A stretch of DNA of 64,000 nucleotides from Pseudomonadales bacterium. Its GTDB lineage: Bacteria > Pseudomonadota > Gammaproteobacteria > Pseudomonadales > Azotimanducaceae. The position numbers were made by a program, and so were the translations under genes. The notes below the pieces were generated by a model that saw nothing but the letters and a program-made list of their open reading frames with translations, was not told where the DNA came from and searched no databases. Shown in pieces: positions 6,902-14,623 of the stretch (positions are counted from its first letter, which is position 1; each line of letters starts with the position of its first letter). The stretch spans positions 1 to 64,000 of the forward strand of contig JAHRVQ010000047.1 in the NCBI GenBank assembly GCA_019090615.1, written 5' to 3'.

Positions 6902-9198
6902 CTAATAAGTATTGGTGCGTTGCGCTGGCCACCGAGCAGGTTTATTTCCTGTTGTACTGCGCGATAACCTTTGCGTTCGCCAACAAAGGTATAAATGCCA
7001 GGATTTAATTTAAGACTGGTTGATTCCAGGCGGCCAAAGTTTTGATGTTTTAATAGGGTTATAGTGGTTTTATTGTCGGATATTAGTTCAACATTTATCG
7101 GGATTCTTGCCAGTGAAATAAGGTGCGATAAGCGATTTATCTGCTGGTTCAGGTTAGGTCCTGGTTGGCTGATGCGGGCAGCCTGAAGCAAACTTTTTTT
7201 GGCCGAAGCTAATTCGAGGTCGCTGTACATCAAGTTGGGTTGAGCAATATATTGCTGCAATGCTTTTTCCAGGGAAAGTCGGCGTGCGGCGTTTGCCAGC
7301 CCATCAGTTGCAGCAACCGCGCCTGCGATCTGGCTAAGTATGGTTTCGTATTCGTCAATTGCTCTGGGCCACTTTTCTTCGTTGCCATATTGTTCTGCAA
7401 GCGCATAATGAGCGCTCATTTCAGATTGAGTTTTTGCAATCTCTACCTGTTGTAGGCCGTCCTGCGGTTCAGGTGATTTTGGTAAAATAGATTGGGCTTG
7501 TTCGAAGGCGATTTGAGCCGCCTTGAAATCCTTGTTATTCAGGGCCGTAAATGCCAATGACATTTGGCTATTAAATGCGTTGATGGCCAGTTGTTTTTTT
7601 ACTCGTTTAACAGCGGTCAGAGCATCGACCCACAGGCCATCGAGTGATAATGCTGCTTCAAACTGTGTTAAAGCCCCTGCTAAATCGCCATCGCGTTCTA
7701 TCGCCTGGCCTTCACTTATCAGATTCTTTACCTGTTGTAGGTTTTCGGCGCGTAGTAACCAGGCTTTTATTTCTGGTTGATCAGGAGTAATGGCGTTCAG
7801 GATTGTAAACGCCTCAATCGCCTTGAGGGTTTTACCTTGTTGCAGCGCCAGTTGGCCAGCCTGTTGATTTCTTTCGAAAGTTGCATCCTTTGTTGCAATG
7901 ATTGAGTTTAACGCGTCAATAGCTTGTTGATATTGGCTGAACGCCAGCTCAAATTCATTTTCTCGGTAGGCATCATCGCCTGCCAGGCCGCTGGCAACAA
8001 CCGCCTGATAAGCGTCGGCGGCCCATATTTGCCCGCCTATATCTTCGAGCTTGATTTGTAACCGTAATAATTCTGTGGCCAAATTTTTGCCTTTCAGGGC
8101 CAGGTTTTTAAGTTTCGCCTCTGCTAAAGGTCCTATGCTGGGTTCGCTAACAGGTGCAAGTTGGCCTGGGGGAGTGATCGCTTGAGTTGTTTTACTCGGT
8201 TGTGTGTGGGTGTTACTGGTGCCAGATGGAATAGCCGGAGACATTGCAGGTAGATATAGAAATAGACCTGCGGCGATACCAACCAGCAATACCAGCCCAA
8301 ATACAGCAGTCAGCGATGATATTGTATTGCGTTCCCTGGGTAGTGTATGGCTAATTTTATTTTCGCTGCCAGGATGAGCTGTGAGGCCTTGGCTCTGAGT
8401 ACCGTCTGTGCGGTTAAAAGCTGCTGCGGCTGGGTCGACTGGATCGTCGATTGTTTGTGCATAGTTATCTGCAACCTGTATCAGACTATTAAAATTGACT
8501 GGTCGGTTGTAGGCTGACGGTTGCAACATACTGGTGAGTATTTGTTTGAATTCATCGGCTATTGGTAATGTGGTGGTAAAATCTTGACCGGGCTGAGCAA
8601 TGTTTCGGGTAAGCGCAAAAGTAACTAATTGAGCAAAAGAATAGATATCATCAGAACTGTCGGCAGGCAGGCCTGCGTTGGCCTGAGGGCTCAGGTAGGT
8701 ATCTTGATCGCTGTTAATATTGCCTTTATTGACCGGTAAACCTAAAGAAAAATCTGTAATAACAACTTTGTTGGCGGTATTAATAAGAATATTACCGGGA
8801 TGTAGATTGCCATGCGCAAAACCCAGACTATGGGCGATATTCAGGCATTCTGCAATCTGTCGTAAGAATGGCCATTGTGTCTTGAAGGATAAATCTTGCG
8901 GCAATGGCCGAGTCGATGGAATGTATTGAATGCTTAAAAAATAGGTGTCTGCAAATTTGTCTATTGCCTGGGTTCGGGCGACCTGCGAATGCAGCAGGCT
9001 AGTTTGCCGCTCAATATTGTGTTGGATGCTATTAATTTCGTCGTGTGTGAGGGGTTCTTTGAACAGCTTAAGTAAAACCTGTTCATTATTGCGGTCATCA
9101 AGGGCAAGCCAGCAATCCCATTGGACATTGGTTGCGATAGGGTATTGCAGGGTATATTTGGCAGCAATTTGCTGTCCTTCAACTACTTGAATAGGCAT
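6883..9198 (-). CDS. membrane pseudokinase with TPR-rich periplasmic region
   Basis: 771 residues. Residues about 1-260 have a Ser/Thr kinase fold: VLLK with Lys44, HGNLHPGN at 129-136 (position of HRDLKPEN), TDFS at 148-151 (DFG) and YLSPQA at 168-173 (APE-like). The catalytic Asp is Asn131 and the Gly-rich loop is missing, so catalysis is doubtful. A membrane helix (about 293-318) follows, then a long TPR-like region (about 360-700) and a C-terminal PEGA-like beta module (ending near LNPGIYTFVGERKGYRAV). It is the first gene of the operon. It may be a receptor that senses the envelope and signals inward by conformation. Confidence 0.85.
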   Translation of the reverse strand: MPIQVVEGQQIAAKYTLQYPIATNVQWDCWLALDDRNNEQVLLKLFKEPLTHDEINSIQHNIERQTSLLHSQVARTQAIDKFADTYFLSIQYIPSTRPLPQDLSFKTQWPFLRQIAECLNIAHSLGFAHGNLHPGNILINTANKVVITDFSLGLPVNKGNINSDQDTYLSPQANAGLPADSSDDIYSFAQLVTFALTRNIAQPGQDFTTTLPIADEFKQILTSMLQPSAYNRPVNFNSLIQVADNYAQTIDDPVDPAAAAFNRTDGTQSQGLTAHPGSENKISHTLPRERNTISSLTAVFGLVLLVGIAAGLFLYLPAMSPAIPSGTSNTHTQPSKTTQAITPPGQLAPVSEPSIGPLAEAKLKNLALKGKNLATELLRLQIKLEDIGGQIWAADAYQAVVASGLAGDDAYRENEFELAFSQYQQAIDALNSIIATKDATFERNQQAGQLALQQGKTLKAIEAFTILNAITPDQPEIKAWLLRAENLQQVKNLISEGQAIERDGDLAGALTQFEAALSLDGLWVDALTAVKRVKKQLAINAFNSQMSLAFTALNNKDFKAAQIAFEQAQSILPKSPEPQDGLQQVEIAKTQSEMSAHYALAEQYGNEEKWPRAIDEYETILSQIAGAVAATDGLANAARRLSLEKALQQYIAQPNLMYSDLELASAKKSLLQAARISQPGPNLNQQINRLSHLISLARIPINVELISDNKTTITLLKHQNFGRLESTSLKLNPGIYTFVGERKGYRAVQQEINLLGGQRNAPILISCTERI

Positions 9199-9654
9199 AG
9201 ATTAATTGTTGCCAGGGCTAGTTGTATTATATTGGGTAGGGCATTGTGCACAGTTTTTTGTGCTGCGTCCGATGATTGACCTAAGTTTTGCCTAACTCCA
9301 GCCTGGTATAGGCGCTTAATTCCTGCGTAGGCGCCAGGATTTGCTGTTTGACCTTGTTTGCACATTACTGTGAATCCTTTCATAGGCGTTCTAATATCTT
9401 ACCAGACCGGCAATTTTCTTATTGCTCATATTCCTGTGTTGCATATTCTTTTTTGTCATAGAATATAGCGCATTGGATTCAGCAATATATATAAATTGTT
9501 GGTTTTTAGTCAGCCGAAAATTGTTTCGGAGGTTGATACGACATTGGGGCGGGTATGTCGCAGCTGTTAGCGGCTTATTCCAGTGTCTGCATGATTAATT
9601 TCCATGGCTCTTTGTTAAACAAGTTGAAGGTTCTTTGTATTTACTGAAGGCTTT
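9199..9654. other. upstream region of the motor-like operon
   Basis: AT-rich, with no supported gene. The promoter of the seven-gene minus-strand operon should be here, but I could not pick a convincing -35/-10 pair. It grades into a tandem repeat from about 9640. Confidence 0.4.
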
Positions 9655-9796
9655 TTATATTCGCTGATGGCTCTTTATATTCGCTGATGGCTTTTTATAT
9701 TCGCTGATGGCTCCTTATCCGCTGATGGCTCCATATCCGCTTATATATGCTGATGGCTTTTTATATTCGCTGATGGCTCTATTCACCGCTGGCTCC
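9655..9796. repeat. 20-bp tandem repeat across a stop codon
   Basis: Units of TTATATTCGCTGATGGCTCT: three near-perfect 20-bp copies from 9655, then degenerate copies, a further good copy at 9761-9780 and a partial one to 9796. The right end covers the TAG stop of the adjacent lipoprotein gene (9779-9781), so the array looks like repeated copying of that gene's 3' end. Degenerate units extend left to about 9640. Confidence 0.85.
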
Positions 9797-11026
9797 AGCA
9801 GTACTGGTTTCAGGGATGGCTGTTTCAGCGATATATATATCTTTGAGTAGTTCGCGCCATTGTTTGTATTGTGCGTCAGCGGTGCCAGTGAGTTCCACCG
9901 TGCGGCCTTCTATATATAGAATAAACGGTGTTATTTCTGCGCCCAGCGATTGACTGATTTCTCGTAATGCCTCAGCATGGATTTCAGCTTCCTGACGTCT
10001 GCTCAGGCCGCTCTTAATGGAGCTAATTCCGCCTACAACTGCGCCAACGCTGGCAGCTTGTCCGGCGTAAGTGCCACTTTCGCTGCCTGCATAAATTCCA
10101 GCTGCTACCAGTGCGGCACCGCCCAATAAGCGTGAATTAGCCTGCTTTTTCAATCTTCTTAAACGGATTGCTTCATCATAGGTGGCGAAGCGCCATTCAT
10201 TGTAGGAGTTTTTCATGTCACGATAGAATTTGCCGTAGTACTCATCCAGTGTGTCGACAAACAGGTATTCTCTTTGCTTGATTTTTTCAACCCGATTGAA
10301 CATGCGATCAGTGGCGGCGGGTAATTGATTGATTTCAGTATTGCCAGAGCTTGATTGTTGTAAAAAACTTGAAAATGCCTCTGGTGACAAGCTGCGGGCA
10401 AATTTCAGGCTGGCTACCTGACGGATTGTCTGGATATCGCGATGGGTCAAATTTTCTCTGATGGCTAATAGGTCATTGGCAAATTCATTGTATAGATCCT
10501 GAAACGGATCCTCTCGAAGGCCGCGATAGGAAAATTTGCTTGCCTGGTCCTTGTAAGCTTTACTGAGCCATTCCCTTCCGGTTGCGTCTACGGCTTTAAA
10601 TCGGGCCTGGAATAATTCACCATCGGATTGCAGGATTTCACCTGATATGAGTAGATCAACGGCGTCCGATTGATAGGGTGTTACCCGCACCGCGCCCCAA
10701 TTGCCGGTCTGTTCCAGGGTGTCTTTTAGATGAAACGCGGCAAATTGAGCTTCAGCGCGGCGTACATCAGGAATAATTGCCTGTTTTTCAAGTTCTTTTT
10801 CAGAGGTTGGAATGCCTGGGTCCAGGGGCAGTATTCCAATATCCATATACAGGTGTGCAGCAAGTTCCGTGGTCGCTTGTTGCGCTGGAATTGAGTTTGC
10901 TGAAACCACCTCGGTGGTAGAACAACTAGAAATTGACAGCATCGAAAACAATGCCATGAAAAGTGCTGCTAGAAGAGGCAGTGGGCTTAAGACCTGCGCT
11001 TGGGTTGCAATCGTTTTTGCATGCAT
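9779..11026 (-). CDS. outer-membrane lipoprotein, envelope cluster
   Basis: 415 residues. A hydrophobic signal peptide ends in the lipobox SISSC (Cys35). The mature part has an N-terminal alpha/beta region (NWGAVRVTP ... DLLISGEIL ... DATGREW) resembling CsgG/LptE-type periplasmic lipoprotein folds, a helical middle, a Gly/Ala-rich hydrophobic stretch (RLLGGAALVAAGIYAGSES, about 297-315) and a charged C-terminus. The family was not identified with certainty. Same strand as the operon downstream and the lipoprotein gene upstream, so all may be co-regulated. Its last codons are tandemly duplicated. Confidence 0.75.
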   Translation of the reverse strand: MHAKTIATQAQVLSPLPLLAALFMALFSMLSISSCSTTEVVSANSIPAQQATTELAAHLYMDIGILPLDPGIPTSEKELEKQAIIPDVRRAEAQFAAFHLKDTLEQTGNWGAVRVTPYQSDAVDLLISGEILQSDGELFQARFKAVDATGREWLSKAYKDQASKFSYRGLREDPFQDLYNEFANDLLAIRENLTHRDIQTIRQVASLKFARSLSPEAFSSFLQQSSSGNTEINQLPAATDRMFNRVEKIKQREYLFVDTLDEYYGKFYRDMKNSYNEWRFATYDEAIRLRRLKKQANSRLLGGAALVAAGIYAGSESGTYAGQAASVGAVVGGISSIKSGLSRRQEAEIHAEALREISQSLGAEITPFILYIEGRTVELTGTADAQYKQWRELLKDIYIAETAIPETSTAGASGE

Positions 11027-11103
11027 GAGCTGGCTTCCAGTTACTATTAATTATCCGTCAAAAGGGCGTTTGTGAGTGTTTATAAGTATGGTACAGGTTA
11101 GAT

Positions 11104-12564
11104 TCATAACCCTGATTTATAGCGTTTATACTCTTCCCATAATTTTTCTTTAAGATCCAGGTCTGTTTCTGCGATGGCAGCCTCACGTAACTGCTGGGCG
11201 ACAATATCATCGCCCTGGCCATCGGGAATATCTTCATTGGCCTGGCCGGCAATAGCGAGTTGAGTATCATTTTGTCCGTCTGTCGGATCGCCAGCGGGGT
11301 CAGATTCTTCAGCGTCGCCGGCTTCAGTCTCACCACCAGGTATTTCTATCACGCCCTGTCCTATAGGAATATTGGTTACGCGATCATTTGAGCCTGTTGG
11401 TGGTGGTGCCGTGGTATTGATTACAACGTCACGAGCAATATCCATATCACCCTCAAATATAATGAGTGAATCTTCTAATTCTGCATCGAGGATACTCACT
11501 TCAGGAGTTGTTGTCGGTAAAGCTGTGGGTAGGGTTGAGGGTAAATCGGGAAAGTCTGGTAAACCAATTTTGGCTTCAAAAATAGATTCAGTTGCAATAA
11601 CCAAAAGAACATTAGCCTGTTCAAGGGCTATGTCGATATCAGTAAATATTGTTGATTCGGGTCCTTCCTCTATGCTAGCTGATTGTTGAACGATATCCAG
11701 GTCTTCTGAAGCAATGATAACTGCAATACGGGCCCGCGCGAGCAACTGCTCAGCTGCTTCGAGTTCTGCGGTTGATTCGGCGCTGGCAACGGCTTCGGCA
11801 GCCTCCTGTAGGGCGTCCCCCGCAGTAATCAGAGCATCCTGGGCAGCCTCAATCTCTGCCTCAAGGTCTGCATCAAGATCTGCATCAAGGTCAGTATTGT
11901 CTGCATTGGCGGCGGCTGTATTTTCAGCATTATTCTCGTCGAAAACCAGTTCGTCCGTTGGCTCTGTTGCTGCATCACTATCTGGGATGAGCGTATCTGC
12001 TGGCTCATTACCGGCAGTGGGTAAGTCGTCAGGAAATAGCGGTGGTAAATCTGCACCACCGCCAGTTTGTGATGCGTCATCTGATTCACCTGTTTCACCT
12101 GACTGTTGAGAATCACCGAGATCTTCACCAGCTTGTGATATCTGTTCGCCGGCGGTTTTAAGATCTTCAGCGGCTTTCTGTTTGCCGGCCTGCTGTCCAG
12201 ACTTACCTTCGTTCGCACGCGCATCAGGTGACGAGATACCTGGGTCAGTTTTTGTAGAAGGTGCGGACGAGGGGATGGAAGCAGATGGCATGGAAGGTGC
12301 TGGGTTGGATGTTGGTGAGGGGGCGGGCAATGATGGTGATGAACCCTGGCCGGGCGCCGGACTGCCTGGTGGTGCTGGTTTTGATGTTGGTCTTGATGCT
12401 GGCCCAGAAGCGGGTGAAGAAGATGGGTCAGAAGAAGATGACGAGGATGAGCTAGGGCTTTTGCAGGCCCCAAGGCTAAGCAATAGCATCAATGTGGTAA
12501 TCCACAGCAGGCGATTGCTAATATTAAATCTTGGTATTTTTAGTCGTTTCTGCAAGTTGGGCAT
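11104..12564 (-). CDS. Ser/Pro- and Asp/Glu/Ala-rich lipoprotein
   Basis: 486 residues. A basic start and a membrane segment end in the lipobox SLGAC (Cys34). Residues 36-125 are a Ser/Pro/Ala low-complexity linker of the kind that spans cell wall or capsule; then comes an acidic Ala-rich helical region (about 210-330) and a compact C-terminal motif (DDIVAQQLREAAIAETDLDLKEKLWEEYKRYK) that looks conserved and could be a docking peptide. The DLDADLDAD stretch is encoded by a 12-bp tandem repeat (11861-11892). Function unknown. The gene starts 77 bp upstream of the next lipoprotein gene, so an operon is likely. Confidence 0.75.
   Translation of the reverse strand: MPNLQKRLKIPRFNISNRLLWITTLMLLLSLGACKSPSSSSSSSSDPSSSPASGPASRPTSKPAPPGSPAPGQGSSPSLPAPSPTSNPAPSMPSASIPSSAPSTKTDPGISSPDARANEGKSGQQAGKQKAAEDLKTAGEQISQAGEDLGDSQQSGETGESDDASQTGGGADLPPLFPDDLPTAGNEPADTLIPDSDAATEPTDELVFDENNAENTAAANADNTDLDADLDADLEAEIEAAQDALITAGDALQEAAEAVASAESTAELEAAEQLLARARIAVIIASEDLDIVQQSASIEEGPESTIFTDIDIALEQANVLLVIATESIFEAKIGLPDFPDLPSTLPTALPTTTPEVSILDAELEDSLIIFEGDMDIARDVVINTTAPPPTGSNDRVTNIPIGQGVIEIPGGETEAGDAEESDPAGDPTDGQNDTQLAIAGQANEDIPDGQGDDIVAQQLREAAIAETDLDLKEKLWEEYKRYKSGL
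11861..11892. repeat. 12-bp in-frame tandem repeat
   Basis: Nearly three copies of TCAAGGTCTGCA, encoding the DLDADLDAD stretch of the acidic lipoprotein. Confidence 0.8.
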
Positions 12565-12806
12565 TTTCCGTGCCTTAAAATCTATAATTTGATCTGAATT
12601 GGCGGCAATTATATCTGTCCATTACTGACAGTTGGTCTGGTTTGATAACCATAGCAAACAGGCTGCTAATTTGAAGCACAATTATTTCATAGGCAATATG
12701 AAGTTTAGCTGAACAAATTATCAACTCAGATGTTGCTGTGTTGGTTGTAGATAATTTGCTTCATGTCATCAGACTCCTGCCTTTTTCGTTTCATTTAGCC
12801 TTAATT

Positions 12807-12832
12807 AGACATGCTAGTAAGACATGCTAGTA
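12807..12832. repeat. 13-bp tandem duplication
   Basis: Two perfect adjacent copies of AGACATGCTAGTA in the divergent intergenic region. Confidence 0.85.
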
Positions 12833-12888
12833 AGAAATAGTGCTTATGCGTTGCGTTAATAAACATTTTGTTCAGATTACATTCAATT

Positions 12889-12916
12889 GATACGTCCATA
12901 CGACGTATCGGTTTTT
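12889..12916 (+). terminator. orphan terminator-like hairpin
   Basis: Perfect 8-bp stem GATACGTC / GACGTATC with loop CATAC, followed by GG and TTTTT. It looks like a rho-independent terminator reading rightwards, yet no coding sequence on this strand ends before it. It could end a small RNA or attenuate the leader of the lipoprotein genes at 13276. Confidence 0.4.
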
Positions 12917-13275
12917 GTGGATGCCTGGAAAGTTACTCAGTATCAAGGCTGGTTCGGATAAAAACCAATGTTACATTAAGTAGGACCCTGTTAATGGCCA
13001 AAATGTTCAATTCAAATTTTGCTGATTTTCCTTGTCACATTGGTCGGCAACTTTTAGCCAATCAATCAGACTGTCTCTGGTTGGCGGTATGAATGGATAT
13101 ATGGTTGCACACTAGTGCACTTGGACACTAAAGAGTGACGGCAGATATTTGCTGCTGATGGTTATGGCAGTAAGAGGTGGTACATCAGGGTGGGTGTATC
13201 GCCGCTGTTGATTGTTGGATTTGAATAGCCTACTGTGATGAACTAATGTCGTCATAGAGGACCAAAAATAAATAC

Positions 13276-13908
13276 ATGATGAGATATCGCCGAATGGAAT
13301 TAAAACGTCTTTTGTTGCTGGCATTGACTGCTATGTTATCAGCCTGTACTACCAGTGTTGTGGTTGAGGGCTCGGCGCCAACGCCGTTGGTAAAAAAAAT
13401 ACCTGCTAATGTGGCTGTATATTTCAGTGAAGAATTTAAGACTTTTACGCATGAAGAATCGATTGAACAGGCCGGCAACTGGAAGATAGACCTGGGCAAT
13501 CAGAATCTTGATTTTTTTCGCAATTTAATTAATTCAATGTTTACATCAGTGATAGAAATTGATTCAGCTGAACTGACAGAGGCGCAACAGAACAGCCTTG
13601 ATGGACTAGTGATTCCTGTTATTGATAAATATGGCTTTCTCACCCCTGCGGTGTCGGGGCTAAAATTCTACTCGGCATCGATACACTATAAAATTTCTGT
13701 GCTGGATAATCAGAATAATAAATTGGCTGATTATACAGTGGTTGGTTACGGTAAAAGCGAAGGTGGAACCTTTGGCGCCGGTAAAGCGCTGGGTGAGGCT
13801 ACTCGACTAGCAATAAGGGATGGCGGGACACGAATCGCTGTTGACCTAAGTTCGCAGCCAACAATTAAAAAATGGCTGGCAGAAAAAATCCCTGGGGCGC
13901 AAAAATGA
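13276..13908 (+). CDS. small lipoprotein, unknown
   Basis: 210 residues. The signal peptide RLLLLALTAMLSAC gives lipobox Cys24 from this start; starts at Met2 or Met7 are also possible. The mature part alternates beta strands and short helices (VAVYFSEEF, DGLVIPVIDKYG) and ends with a Gly-rich segment (GGTFGAGKALGEATRLAIRDGG), a pattern seen in CsgG/LPP20-type lipoproteins. It overlaps the next lipoprotein gene by 4 bp (ATGA), so the two are translationally coupled. Confidence 0.75.
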   Translation: MMRYRRMELKRLLLLALTAMLSACTTSVVVEGSAPTPLVKKIPANVAVYFSEEFKTFTHEESIEQAGNWKIDLGNQNLDFFRNLINSMFTSVIEIDSAELTEAQQNSLDGLVIPVIDKYGFLTPAVSGLKFYSASIHYKISVLDNQNNKLADYTVVGYGKSEGGTFGAGKALGEATRLAIRDGGTRIAVDLSSQPTIKKWLAEKIPGAQK

Positions 13909-14558
13909 GAAATAGCTGCCTGGTGGTCGTTGCAATAAGCCTTTTGACTAGCTGCGTTACCTCTAGAGTGGAGGAAATTCGAACCGCAACAACGGGTATG
14001 GATTTTACTGATGAGGCTTTGGTGATACTTGGTCGAGCTAGTTATAATGACCGCGAGACTGAAGAGAGTTTTACCGACTGCCTGGCTGACGTGTTGGCCA
14101 GAGGTGAACAGCCCGTTAGTATAATCCCGCAAAAACAATTTAAGGATTCTCTCTACCCCTGGTTTGAACCTAGGACGGCACCAGCGACTAGTGATGACCT
14201 GGTAAGGTTGTTCGCCCAGCCAGGTGTTCGTGAACGAATAGAAGCATCTAATATTCGTTATTTAGCATGGATCGAAGGCGATACAGTGACTGTAGATCAG
14301 GGTGGTAGCTTCAGTTGTACGGTTAGCACCTTTGGCGGTGGTTGTTTCGGTATTACTTATTGGGAACAGGATGCCTCTTATGAAGCATCCATCTGGGATC
14401 TTGAGAATTTATCTTCCGCCGGGGAAATCAGCGCAGACGCCAATGGAACATCCTATCTGGCAGGCGTTATCGTACCCATTCCTATTATGGCGCGCCCAGG
14501 CAATGCAGCCTGTAAGGCCCTGGCGGGTCAGCTAAAAACATTTTTGAAAAAACAATAA
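13905..14558 (+). CDS. small lipoprotein, unknown
   Basis: 217 residues from the ATG that overlaps the preceding stop (ATGA). This start gives a clean signal peptide with lipobox LTSC (Cys17); an ATG 33 bp upstream would add 11 residues and bury the signal. The mature domain has an N-terminal ALVILGRASYNDRE stretch, a Cys pair (FSCTVSTFGGGC) and a strand-rich second half (YEASIWDL). Probably a periplasmic-facing outer membrane lipoprotein acting with its upstream partner. Function unknown. Confidence 0.75.
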   Translation: MRNSCLVVVAISLLTSCVTSRVEEIRTATTGMDFTDEALVILGRASYNDRETEESFTDCLADVLARGEQPVSIIPQKQFKDSLYPWFEPRTAPATSDDLVRLFAQPGVRERIEASNIRYLAWIEGDTVTVDQGGSFSCTVSTFGGGCFGITYWEQDASYEASIWDLENLSSAGEISADANGTSYLAGVIVPIPIMARPGNAACKALAGQLKTFLKKQ

Positions 14559-14623
14559 CTAAACTTCGCAATTTATAAGGCTTATGTCAATGGATCTTAA
14601 AAGAAGTTTTATCTGCCTGAACT

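Larger units (their letters stand above)
12565..13275. other. 711-bp divergent intergenic region
   Basis: Separates minus-strand envelope genes from two plus-strand lipoprotein genes, so it should hold promoters in both directions. It contains a 13-bp direct duplication (12807-12832) and a strong hairpin followed by a T run (12889-12916). Apart from these I see no supported gene. Confidence 0.5.

Noticed and set aside
107-9198. Operon as a Zorya-type defence system
   Set aside because: Zorya needs ZorA/ZorB with a peptidoglycan-binding ZorB and helicase or nuclease effectors; none is present here. A relation through the motor fold remains possible.
9183-9383. 66-residue minus-strand reading frame overlapping the pseudokinase start
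   Set aside because: No domain, no ribosome binding site, and it overlaps the true gene start; more likely leader DNA.
12868-13092. 74-residue plus-strand reading frame in the long intergenic region
   Set aside because: It runs through the terminator-like hairpin and has no recognisable protein features.
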